Assembly (NCBI GenBank): GCA_916610825.1
Contig: OU744450.1
Coordinates: 16,732,814 to 16,796,813, forward strand
DNA: 64,000 nucleotides
Direction of reading: 5' to 3'
Origin: Haliclystus octoradiatus
Lineage: Eukaryota; Cnidaria; Staurozoa; Stauromedusae; Haliclystidae
Shown: one piece after another, positions 19,101-30,600 of the stretch
Layout of the letters: each line of letters opens with the position of its first letter
How positions within the stretch are numbered: the first letter of the stretch is position 1
Position numbers and translations under genes: made by a program
The notes under the pieces: model-generated
What the model saw: only the letters and a program-made list of their open reading frames with translations
Database searches by the model: none
Told to the model about the DNA's origin: nothing

Positions 19101-22100
19101 TATAATATTTACAGCAGTGTAATAATTATAATAATAGTAAGAACAAATTAAATGAACATATTTGTGAAGCCTAAAAAAAAAAAAACTAGATTGATGATTA
19201 ACCTGCTAATTACAATAAGCTATAGAAAAAATATTTGTGTTAGTTTGATTTTGAATTCATTCAATGTGCAGCAAGCTCTCAAAATTCCAGGTAAGTTGAT
19301 CCATAAGATGGGGGCAGCAACAGAAAAAATCTTCACCTCCATAGACCATAGGAAATAAACCATAAGACACAAGCACAGTATGATATCACTGAATTTATAA
19401 TTCTCAGAAGTTCTGAGTTCTGACTTGAACAACAAAATTTATAAAATTATAAACTAAACGAAAGTGTAAACAAAACAACAGTTGAAGAAAAGATCAAATG
19501 AATACAAAACATGAAGTAAATCATCAATGAAATTTCATTTTATAATTCGTACCTTGAATCAAAACGTGAAGTTCTTGCTTACACAACAAAATTTATAAAC
19601 AAAAGGAAAATGTAAACAAAACAACAGTCAAAGAAAATATTGAGTGAATACAAAACGTGAAGTAAATCATCAATGGAATTTCATTTCATAATTCGTACCT
19701 TAAATCAAAACGTGGTGTTCTGGCTTACGAAACAATATATAAACACAAGGGTAGTGTAAATAAATTAACAGTCAAAGAAAAGGTCGAGGCTATACAAAAC
19801 ATCAATGATGTTTCATTTCATAATTCGTACTTTAAATCAAAATGTGGCGTTCTGGCTTATACAACAAAATATATAAACACAAGGAAAGTGTAGGCTACAC
19901 AAACATATAGTCTAAGAAAAGGTCGAAGGAATACAGAACATGAAGTAAATTACCCATGAAATTTCATACATGGTTTATCATAAATAACTTTCAGGTCCTT
20001 TTCATTCTCATCGAAAAGTGCTAAAATAGCTTGCTAATGTTTGTTGAAATGCCGCCATGATGATTTCGATTTGAAATGCAGTGGTAAAAATTGGATTAAT
20101 CTGGATATCAGTTTCTTTCCTGGTTCAGATTATTTTGATATGGTTCGGATCAAGCTAATTTGCATATGAGGGGGTGCATTTGATGTTGCAAAACCGCTCC
20201 AATCATGATACAGAACTGAGCAAAATTTGGTCACATGTGTAGTTTCAAGCAGCTCATTTGCATACGAGGGGGTGCAACTGATCAAAGCCTCGCCAACCAC
20301 AAGGCAGAAAAGTCCAGTTTCTTTTGTATCAAGCTTGCTCATTTGCATATGATGGGGTGCAATTGAAGTTACCAAGCCGCGCCAATCAACAGACAGAATT
20401 TCATGGCTTCTTTTGTATTAAGACAAACTCATTTGCATATGATGGGGTGCATTTGATCAAAGCCACTCCAATCAAAAGGTTTGATGAAAGTGATTCGTCA
20501 GGCGTTCACATCTTTGAATGAAACAAGATCAGAGTCTTTCAGAAAAGGATCAACTAGAATAAAGCAGTCCTCCTATCTCGAATTTCTCTTAAAGGAAATG
20601 TTCCGTTTTCCTTTGGATTTCTATTAAAAACAGTAATTACGTCATTTCGCAAATTATGAAGGGATGCAAGCGCTCCTTTTGCACCCCCTAGATCCACCAA
20701 ATGGGTATATTGCATAATATGAGATAAACACATATATGTGATAGTGCTCAATGTTTGTTAAAACAGCATAATATAGAATTGAGACAAAGATGAGGCAAAC
20801 GCATTTAACTAAAAGATAGGCCTAAACTAAGAAAAAAAGGGGAAAAGAAACATACAAATCTCAGAGTAACGGAAAAGGCTTTTGCCTCATCTTTGTCTAA
20901 ATTCTATAATGGGTATATTGCAAATATCGATGAATGACTTGAATGACTAAAATTAATATTACATGACAGACACCTTTTTTATATTTATCGTTGATAGGCC
21001 TATGGTTTTGAAAATAGAAACTTATAAATGATTTTGCCACCGTGTAACCTGCTTAAGTGCAATATGTAGCATCTGGATAAATCGTGTTTGATTAGCCTAT
21101 TCATTTCATTCTTCTTCTAGATACAGCTGGATTGTGAAGAATTAAAGAAACTTTTGAATAATGCAATTAGACCAAATAATAGGCATTTAATTGCAACAGA
21201 AATGACAAAATTAGAAACTATGCTTTCAAACCAAAGTGCTGCATCTGATACAAGTAATTCTACGACAGAAGTTGCCCAAACTGATAAACCAAAGGCAAAT
21301 ACACAACAATCAAAAAAACCAACTCTATACACTACTAAAATAACATCATACGGTGAGAATAATCAAATTTTAAATAGTGATACTCCATAAGCGAAAGCAG
21401 ATAATTTTTAATATAGGCCTACACCATAGCTATATTGTGTTATTTTATTTTATACAGGGTGGGATGAAACACAATCATCTGTAAAGATCTATGTCTCACT
21501 ACCACAAACTAGTTCGATTACGCAAGACAATGTAACTGTTGATTATAAAGAGCACTCTTTTGATTTGACAGTTTCAAATTTAAATGGAAAGAATCACAAT
21601 TTATCTATTAAGAACCTACTGGATGGTATTGTGCCTAGCAAGTGCACACACAAGGTAGCTAATCAAATGGAATGTTCTTATCTTCTTACAATTAATTGTT
21701 TAGTAAAGTTTAAATAATTTTAGAGATGTTACTGTGAAAGCACAAAAGACCAAACACATCGCCTACAGTGCAATATTCATAAATGTTTACCTTTTTTCTC
21801 ACAATCTTTCAAATATTGATGATATGTAATTCTAAAACATGACATTGGACTTGAATGTAATCCTGCAATTTGATTGGTTAATTTATATGTTTGAAATTCT
21901 AGGATAAACAATTTTCAAAATTCCATCATTAAATCATTAATTCAATATCTGAACAACCTTCCACAACTTCTTTTATTTTTAACTGTGTGTTGAAAGATTC
22001 AAGGTTGCTGCGATGGCAAGCAAATGATAATAGGGGTAATCTACTGAAGAATCTATTTCAAACTAATTATTGATTCTGATGTTTGTCAACCGGACAAAAT

Positions 22101-23285
22101 GATTTGTAAAGTTTGTGGCTGATCAGAAAAGAGATGACGGAGACATCAATGTTCTATATGTCTATTCTGCAGTGCGTAACTCATTTCTGTGATATCATTA
22201 CTCAACATTTTTTAATCACTCCAAGAGAAAATTGAAACATCACAAAAATAAACTTTTGGCAGAATAGACATAACATCTGTATTTCCGTCATTTCTTATCG
22301 GATCGCCTTTGATATACTGTAAAAATCATCAGAATCCATCAAGTATTTGAAAGAGATTTTTTCAGTAGTTCAAACCCTTTATTCTATTAATATTATAAAA
22401 TTAAATAATATGCCCACTGATATAAAATATCTGTGTTTTTTTAGTTGAAATCTGATTCTGTTGTAATTAATCTACACAAAGCTGAGAAAAAAACATGGCA
22501 ACACTTGACACAATCAATGAAAACAAAGACTGATGCAAAGTAAGTCTAAATTCATATTGTTTCACATCTGAAACATCTAATTTTCAGTTGTTACAGGTAA
22601 TGCAAATAATGGAGTAAGAATATTAAATTATTGTCAATTATAGATGAATGCATTTAATTAATTACTTAATATAGCCAAACAATTTATAACTCTGAGCGAA
22701 CCTGTCCCCACCAGACCAATCACCGTCAGTGGAAACATTAAATACAAACATATTATTAATTAGGAGAGGGACAGAGCTAGCGTGTACTGGGGGACTTAAC
22801 TTCATCACCTTTGTGGCATTTCTCGGCAGTAATAATGTTGAGTATCCTAATCTGGAACAAGGTAACTGCACAAATGTTTAATCTAGCTACAGGTAGAGCT
22901 GATAAACTCAAGTTTTGCGTAACGCAATATTAGTTCCCCAAACAGTGAATCGTTCACATAGCCTGTGCCTAACCTTTCTACAAAATATCGATGAATAGTT
23001 TATGACTTCAATATAACCATGTCGGTCAACATAATTTTCAAAGATATTTGATCAACCCTGGATTTCATAAAAATATGACTAATATGTCATTCCTAATTGT
23101 ATTTTGTTTCTAGGACACCTAAAATGGACAAAGACAAAGACCCTGGGGATAGCATCATGGGAATGATGAAACAAATGTATGAAGATGGGGACGATGAAAT
23201 GAAGAAAACAATTGCTAAAGCATGGACAGAATCACGCAACAAACAAGGCCCAGGTGGCATGGACTTAGGTGCCATGAATATGTGA
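16146..23285 (+). CDS. CACYBP: Calcyclin-binding protein / Siah-interacting protein, complete
   Basis: In known animals CACYBP/SIP is an adaptor between Siah E3 ligases and Skp1 in beta-catenin ubiquitination and binds S100 proteins; it acts in cytosol and nucleus. Exons: 16146-16163 (METIQE), 21121-21352, 21458-21654, 22445-22539, 23114-23285 (stop TGA). Phases all agree, giving about 237 aa, close to the usual 220-230. The N-terminal helical hairpin reads DCEELKKLLNNAIRP. The CS domain starts ITSYGWDETQSSVKIYVSL and continues HSFDLTVSNLNGKNHNLSIK. The C-terminal SGS domain reads GMMKQMYEDGDDEMKKTIAK and AWTESRNK. The first exon has only 18 coding bases; I chose it because GAG|GTACGT is a strong donor, phase 0 matches exon 2, and it sits head-to-head with SET. 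Intron 1 is about 5 kb and full of repeats. Confidence 0.92.
16342..16490. mobile_element. hAT-type MITE family, copy 3 (diverged)
   Basis: CAGGACCTGAGAAAAGGCTG at the left, TATCAATTTTCTTTTGAATT in the middle and ACTAGGATTGCAG, TTTGTCGGAC at the right follow the order of copies 1 and 2. It lies in CACYBP intron 1. Both ends are diverged, so the exact borders are uncertain. Confidence 0.45.
17094..17225. repeat. Inverted plus direct short repeats (hairpin)
   Basis: TTCGCTAACATTGGTAGGAT (about 17104) is inverted as ATCCTATCGATGTTGGCGAA (about 17152), and a third, direct copy TTCGCCAACATCAGTAGGAT follows at about 17194. The first two would form a hairpin with a loop of about 30 nt. In CACYBP intron 1; probably a small foldback repeat. 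Confidence 0.65.
17680..18970 (+). repeat. Interspersed repeat, copy 2
   Basis: Partner of 10190-11180. The best matching blocks are 17680-17735 (CCTGTGGAGGGCCTTGTGGG and TTCGGCCC) and 18750-18965 (AATGATGTATGATGTTC, TAGTAGTAGAGATGTT). It contains a palindromic GGGCCTTCGGCCC. Non-coding, in CACYBP intron 1. Confidence 0.6.
19215..19435 (-). pseudogene. L2/CR1-type reverse transcriptase C-terminus, fragment
   Basis: On the minus strand the frame reads FSVAAPILWINLPGILRACC followed by TLNEFKIKLTQIFF. This is the highly recognisable end of CR1/L2-clade non-LTR ORF2 proteins (F-S-V-A-A-P-x-L-W-N-x-L-P and then F-K-x-x-L-K). Nothing else of the element is visible, so it is a short 5'-truncated copy. 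It lies antisense in CACYBP intron 1. Confidence 0.82.
19390..19960. repeat. Tandem repeat of about 130-147 bp, about 4 units
   Basis: Landmark ATAATTCGTACCTT recurs near 19541, 19688 and 19819, and a diverged copy (TTATAATTCTCAGAAGTTC) occurs near 19395. Each unit also holds AAACAAAACAACAG and ATGAAGTAAATCATCAATGA. The array directly abuts the L2/CR1 fragment, so it may derive from that element's 3' region. Confidence 0.8.
20140..20475 (+). repeat. Four diverged repeats each with an ATTTGCAT octamer
   Basis: TTTGCATATGAGGGGGTGCA (about 20159) recurs as TTTGCATACGAGGGGGTGCA (about 20257), TTTGCATATGATGGGGTGCA (about 20342) and again at about 20432, with spacings of about 98, 85 and 90 bp. 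Each copy is followed by a TTGAT..CAAAGCC..CCAATCA type segment. ATTTGCAT is the POU/Oct octamer. In CACYBP intron 1. Confidence 0.82.
20768..20915. repeat. Inverted repeat of about 25 bp arms
   Basis: AGAATTGAGACAAAGATGAG followed by GCAAA (about 20775) is inverted as TTTGCCTCATCTTTGTCTAA followed by ATTCT (about 20881). The loop contains CTCAGAGTAACGGA, the same string found around the predicted cleavage site of ribozyme-like motif D, but no CUGANGA box was found nearby. Confidence 0.6.
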
Positions 23286-23404
23286 ACACTGTCCACAACC
23301 AAAATGCTGTTTTCTACCCTTTTATAAATTCTAGTGACCTAGTATTGTAAGTTGTTGTAGTTGCTGTTTTGCTGTTTTGCTGTTTTGTTACACATGCTCA
23401 TAAT

Positions 23405-23410
23405 AATAAA
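23405..23410 (+). promoter_or_regulatory. Poly(A) signal of CACYBP
   Basis: AATAAA 120 bp after the CACYBP stop codon, in TAATAATAAACATGC. It is the first canonical signal downstream and the likely end of the transcript. Confidence 0.65.
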
Positions 23411-23605
23411 CATGCAATATGTGATGAAATGAGTCTATTGTTATTTTGATCTTTGATGATGATATTTATTTTGATGTTGGATTGTCACGATAAAGAAGCA
23501 AAATATATTACGATTGACAGATATAGATACAAGAGGCAATGTTGATAAATTGACATGGACTGCTACTTGGGCGTATAGCAGTTATGACATTTAGAGAAAC
23601 ATGTC

Positions 23606-23923
23606 CTATCCTGTTGTTGTGAGCATTGTCACTAATGTTAACCTTTCACCTTCCGCAATAGCGAATCCCACATCCAAATTCACTTTGTTGCGACCCAATA
23701 GCATACCTATATAGGACAATGAGGAATACAAACACTCACAGGAAATCTCTTCTGCAGTACCCTTGAACACCAATAATCCAATCACTAACAACTGTATAAT
23801 AAGCTTGCTACACAGGGCACTTCTATCATTGCTACCTTTGCTATCATCTTGAGGTTCTTCTTGATTTACTGTGTTTGAAATTTCATTGAACCATAACTTT
23901 ATCTCATGGACAGCGCCAAACAA
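23606..23923 (-). CDS. Possible small protein or first exon, unrecognised
   Basis: A 105-codon minus-strand frame starting MFGAVHEIKLWFNEISNTV. Residues about 45-55 (IIQLLVIGLLVF) are hydrophobic. I recognise no family. It lies between the convergent ends of CACYBP and the membrane-protein gene. A possible donor (AAGGGTACTG) lies inside the frame, so it could be a first exon of a gene running back over CACYBP. It could also be a chance frame; coding potential is not otherwise supported. Confidence 0.25.
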   Translation of the reverse strand: MFGAVHEIKLWFNEISNTVNQEEPQDDSKGSNDRSALCSKLIIQLLVIGLLVFKGTAEEISCECLYSSLSYIGMLLGRNKVNLDVGFAIAEGERLTLVTMLTTTG

Positions 23924-24627
23924 ATATTAAATGGACACACGGAAAAGTGACGTTGTGCCTGCTGGTATTTAGGTCGCTGTCATTTTGTTTCTATTGTCAA
24001 CTCGATTACCAATTGGAAAGTGACTGTGTTCACTTGAGCGATAACATTTACTTGAATGTTACGTTGCCCCACTTCATAAAGTTCATAATGTTAAATGATT
24101 CCTTTTAAAATTACCAAAAATTACTTATGAATAATTTTATAAAATTGGGGATTTCGATGTTGACAAACTTCTATAGACAATTCTTCATTCCTCAACTGTT
24201 CATGATTTGTTCAGCACATGCAAAAGGATCTGAACAATCTATCACAGGAAAAACAATGCATATCTTGTTTTAATTTAATTGGATATAAAAAACAATCACA
24301 GCATAGTGTTACTAAAGCAAATGAACATGTATTATTGTATATGATATCTTCCTGCGATTCAATGATGTACATTTATAATGTGTATGGCTATTCCCACTAC
24401 AATGTTCAACACTGCACATATAAAATTAGAGTCATTATGAATTTGTCTGTGTGAAAGACCACATCCAGTTGATGTTCTTAATTCTAATGCAATTCAATGA
24501 GGTGAATAGATTCAGTGGAACTAAAAAATATTGCAATTATTCATTTTAGTTAATGACCAATAATCAATAGGCATAAACATCTCTTAGGCATTTCAGATCA
24601 TTTTTGAAATCCAAAGACTTTTGCTCA

Positions 24628-27600
24628 TTAACTTGTTGTTTCTGGAAGATCGTTGTAAACTGAAAAAGAAAGTACAAGTAAATATAACACATTAGTCTCA
24701 CTAATGTTCAAAATAAAGTTACAATGTTGTTGTCTGTTTCGCAATTGTTTAATTATCCATTTCCCTCGCAGGAACATCAATGACAATGAACGATTAACCA
24801 GGAGATAGCGCCAGAAGGGAGGGCTATAGCCAGCTGTTGGGATACTCAGTACCCTTGTCGGGGGGGGGGAATTGGCAGTTGGGGAAATTCCTGGTATTAT
24901 TTCAAGCAGTTTTTCAAATAAATTCTATAGCCCCCACTTCAGGGAAGTTTTGGGAAGTCTTGGTGCCTGGTCCAGCCTAGCAAATTCAAATAATGTTGAC
25001 CATAAATACCTTTTTGTCTGAGTCCTCTTCCAAAATTGCGGACAACCAGAATAGACAAAGCTATCAAAACTACACGGACGATCAATCCAAGCACACCTAA
25101 AATAATTCAATGGAAATTTAATTACAGGATTAAATGAAATTTTGGTAACGCAACAAGTCAAGCAACATTTAACAATTAATAATAACACAATGTTTGGGGT
25201 TCTACAAATAAGCTAGAATTTTACTTATCTAATTTTGTTAACTTATCAAAATTAAGTTACATGGTGCTTGCATGTCTTCATTTGGTTTTATTAGAAAATA
25301 TTATGTACGAGTGAAGTCACAACGATGTTCATAGGCTGAATTCTTTCAACTTGATATCATTTTTACAATCTCTGAAATCAAATTCAAATTACATGAATGT
25401 CAAAGATCCATGCAGGGATTTCATTATGTAGCGGAGGCATGAACCAGGGTTTAAAATACTACGGGACAGACCAATCGGTTAAGTACTGTAACAAGTTTCT
25501 CTAGCTTGTGTGCAGTTGGAAAGTTGAATATTCAACTCGACCTAGTGACAGTTTGTGCGTTCATGGATGACATAGCTCTTGTTGGAAATGCATGCACATA
25601 ACAATCATTGTTAGACTTAAATTGTTGGGAAACAGAATTAAATTTAATAAAAATATATTATCAAGAGGATTTGAGCTACAACACTAGTTCTGTGATGAGG
25701 ATATAAACTACTGAACAACTATGTCCTGGTTATATCACATGATTCACCCTAACAAATTCAACTATAATGTAAATGGGTACCTAACAGATTTAGCAGCAAG
25801 TGAAACATGTGACCGAAGTTCAGTCCCAATGATATAATGCGGAACGCTGATTCTCAGAGGGTCTGATGACCAAATGTCCCTAAGTGCTGAATTTTTCTAT
25901 TTATTTTAAGTTCAGAAATATTATTATTTCTGACTTAAATGACTGCATACACCACACTGTCAGATAGAAAACCCACACACAATAGCTAGTTACCCTTGAT
26001 AGCTTATCATGTGTGATTTGATGTACAATTGGCGTACCTCCAGTTACTATACATATATCCAGAAGTTTCTTTTGTTCATAATGAGCATCATTACTTGATA
26101 ATGTATTGAGTTCCTTACCAGCCTGCGCAAAGAACACATAAATAATGTTATACCTTTAACATTTTGGGGCAGTTTATAAATGGATTCCAGTTGGTGAGGA
26201 GTACAGTAAATATTGCATAATACGTTATCACTGAAACCCTTTGAAAGTATGGTATTGAACTGCATTATTTAATGAAAATTGCAACAGGTAATAATAGTCA
26301 CACCATGTGAATCCCTGTATTCAGCATTCATGAAATGTATATAAAGTGTTCATAAACAGTTCATAAGTTTTAATAAAGTTTATGAACTCATTGAATTTTT
26401 TGCAAACCTAGAAATAATGTATGCTTGTCAATTAACAAATGCCACCGACCTGGTGCAGACTAGAATTGTTTGGCAATACGCTATAAGAGAGACTTGACCA
26501 GCTAGACAATAAGGAAGGATTAGCTTAGATGGCAGAGAAATCGAACTTCACATCTGATCATATCTGATCGACTGTGGTTCAACTTCTCTGAAGGTCAACT
26601 CAGCCTTGACTCAATCTAAAACATCAAATGGCAATGAGTATCATCTACGGATGACTGATGGAACGGTTAAGAGGAAATTTCATTTTGAGTGCTGCGGTGC
26701 ATCGTTACACATTGACAATCCAGGCCTATCTACCATAACATCTTTTGGAATTGATCTGCAGTGTCACGGCTGAGATCAATAAAGAATATTTAACATCATT
26801 ACTTCGGGTAAAAGAGCCGCTCTTCTAGAAATAGATTAGTGGGATGGGTGCCTTTGGTAGGGCGTTACTGTCTCAATTACTTTTACAATACGCAGGTAGT
26901 GATAACTGCTTGGGCAATTACGTAGATGGGTTCGAAAAAGTTTGCGCTTATTTTTTTATTATATTCGACAGGGTGACACTGTGCTGCTGGCATATCTCAC
27001 ATTATTAATGAATGACTGCAGATAGTTCAGTAGAAAGGCTATGATTAAATTGGAAAAATTCTTAAATGATAATTTGATACATAATGTAAACAATTCTGTA
27101 AACATTGGATTAATTAAACATATCTGGAATTTTATTGTTGGTGTAAACTGCCATTCTAAGGGAATGTTAGAGCAATTGCTGCTGAGATAATAATATTAAT
27201 ATGTAGACTTTGAGTCATATTCAGAAACATTTAACACATTTTACATCACAATTGCTTGATGCACGAAGAACATCAATGTATCATAACTACCTGGAATATC
27301 ACTTTGCGTGCTTAAATCAAAGTAGGGTATAAGTGTACATACTTTTATAAAGAGGTAAACAATATATGCTGGTTCACAGAGGCTTAGCAACCAAAACACC
27401 ATAGCAATCAACCTTTTTTCAAAACGAATCTGTGAATGGAATTATGATTACTAATTAAATGTCAAGAGTATGATTACATTGACTATAAAACTCTTCTTAT
27501 TCATGAGTTAACTCAGTCACAGAGACTTTTCTTTAGCAGGAAGAGCACTGAAGGGCATTAAAACACCTCATGAAGAACAGTTCATGAACAGTTACTTTCT

Positions 27601-30600
27601 CATGGACTGTTCATCATCCCCAGCAAAAAAATTTGTTGAGTTCATGAACGGTTCACGAACTTTACAACCTTCCAAGAACTGTTCATGAACATAAGCAGTT
27701 GATAGTTCATGAGCGTTAACTTGCTCAATTTTAATAAATTTTTAATGGACTGTTCATCATCCCCAGCAAAAAAATTTGTTGAGTTCATGAACGGTTCATG
27801 AACTTTACAAACTTTCATGAACTGTTCATGATGGACATAAACAGTTCATAGTTCATGAACGAGCGAAAAAAAATTTTGAGGTCATGAACGGTTCATGAAA
27901 TTTACAAACTTGCATGAACTGTTCATGAACATAAACAGTTCATAGTTCATGAATGCTAACTAGCCCAATTTTAATAAATTTTAATGGGTTGTTCATCATC
28001 CCCAGCGAAAAAATTTGTTAAGTTCATAAACGGTTCATGAGCTTTACAAACTTTCATGAAATGTTCATGAACATAAACAGTTCATAGTTCATGAGCGTTA
28101 ACTTGCCCAATTTTAGGAAATTTTTAATGGGCTGTTCATCATCACCAGCGAAAAATAGTTGAGTTTATGAACAGTTCATGAACTTTACAAACTTTCATGA
28201 AATGTTCACGAACATAAACAGTTCATAGCTCATGAACGTTAACTTGCCCAATTTTAATAAATTTTTAATGGGCTTTTCATCATCCCCAGCGAAAAATATT
28301 TGTTGAGTTCATACTTCATGATTGTTAACTTGCCAAATTTTAATCATTTTGAATTGGCTGTTCATCATCCCCAGCGAAATTTTTTTCAGTTCATGAACTG
28401 TGCAGAACTTTACAAACTTTCATGGACATTAACTTGCCCAAAGTTTTCATAGAATGTTCATCATCAACATCAAAAGATTGTTGAGTTCATGAAACTGTTC
28501 ATGAGTTTTACGAAGTCTGACCTTCAAATTTTATATTGGTACTCTATCATTGATTCATTGTTAATTATTCCCTATAATATGACCTTTCATAAAATAATTT
28601 TGTCAATTGTTTCAAATCAACACAATATGATGATATCTGGTAAATATAAACAAATTACATGATATTCAACAACCCAATAAAAAGAATATCTTCTAAGTTT
28701 ATATACATTAAAATTGATAACAGAAAACGTGATATCTTTCACATCACATTCGCTGCAACAACTTTCTTGCAAAACCTTCTAAATTATAGACTACCTTATA
28801 TTTGGAACAACGAAAAGTTCTATGACATCGACCCTTCCTCAACAAACTTTCGGCATTTAATTAAAAATCACATGATTGACAACTATGTCACCGATTGTGT
28901 GATACATGACTGTTATGTCTGTAACTTAACTTAACATCTGTGTTTAGATGATTAATGTTACTATATCTCAACTAATATGTTACAACTTTGCTATTATGCA
29001 TTATGTATTTAACATTCGTATCTAGATAATTATTAACTAATGTTACTTACCATATCTCAACTAATGTTTTCAACTTAACTATTATATACATTATGTATTT
29101 AACATATGTAGGCCTAGAAAAGTTATACATGTATATATTATAATAGTACTTATGTTGTCTGTACTGTTTTCATAGTGCCCAATGACATTTGTAAATGCAG
29201 AGCTATATAAATTAAATTAATTGGAAAAACACAAAAAATCAAACATTCAATTTTGCTACTTCAAGTTTCACGCCTAAGCAATCATCAGGCAATCTAACTA
29301 TATTATATAGATATGTATTTCTTCCTTTTTCATTTATTTTTATTTATATTTTTTCACTTTACTTTCATTTTATGACTTCCTCTTATTCATTTGTTTTTAT
29401 TGTTAAAAAAATCAAAATGTAGATAACTTTGTCCCCCAATAAACAAGAAGAACTGCTTAAGGGGTGACAACAATCATTGTAAATTCAATTACTCATGTAA
29501 AACGTGCCTACTTGGTATGTACTTTTCAATGATTGAAAAAAACTTCAACAACGGTCAACAAGGCTATTTTCAGTGAAATATAGAGTTGGTCGTAAAATAA
29601 GCGGACAAATAGAATAAGAATTGAATGTGTTTTCAAATGCAGAGATGCACTGCGCTGTAAAATCAAAACTAAGATAACATCAGTTTAGAGCTTGAAATTA
29701 TGATTTGTAGATTTGAAAAATGACATTTTATCTTTAAAAAAAGTAATACAAATAAATAGATAGAGTAGGTAATACTTTGATAATATTTCATCATGTACAT
29801 CAGCGATAAATCAAAAACACAAGTATTTGCGACTGTTTCGATATAATTGTGTTTTTTTTATTTATAGCTGATATATATGATGAAATATAAATAAAGCAGT
29901 CATATTTCTTGATCAAAAGTTTTGAAAACAGAGTTACAAGCTACTATATCATTTAAGTATTCGATAGTTCATATATTGGAGATAGTTTACTTTCAATGCT
30001 TCAAACATCACAAAGATTGAGAACATTTAGAGCTTATTATTGTTTAAAATACAATCAATGTGATTTTTACAGTATTTTGCATAACCTTTTTAGTTGAACT
30101 GATTTTTCCTCAAACCAGTGTGATTTCCAGTGGGGTTCTTTTCAAACTAAGAGATGCATGAACCACGTTTTATTGAGTAATATTAATGTAAATGATCTAA
30201 TACATTTTTAATTACCGCAATAAAACCAAGAACAACCCATGCCACACTGAAGGGTACGCCAATCCCAAGTATCAGTTTCTGGAGTAAACCAACCTCAATG
30301 CCACCATTCAAAATAAGAACAAGCAAACTGAACTAGAAACAAAAAATGTAATAAAATGAATTTTTGAAGACTTGCTGAGCTGGATGACTTACACTTAATT
30401 GAGGGAACAGAGTTTGATCAATCATATCATACACTTAACTGAAAGATTTTCAAAATTACCAAAATCTAAAAGTTTTGGATATTTCAATAGCTAAAAAGTC
30501 ACATTAAAAGTTAATTTTACACATGAATTTGGATTATCGTATTGAAATTTAAGTCAACAAAAAATGTTGCTTCACGCTTTTCATTGTCTTTCATTGTTAG

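Noticed and set aside
20820..20900. Possible further hammerhead ribozyme (CTCAGAGTAACGGA shared with motif D)
   Set aside because: No CUGANGA box or stem II was found at the proper distance on either strand.
27560..28510. CRISPR-like appearance of regularly spaced palindromic repeats
   Set aside because: Units are contiguous diverged satellite copies without unique spacers, in an animal intron.
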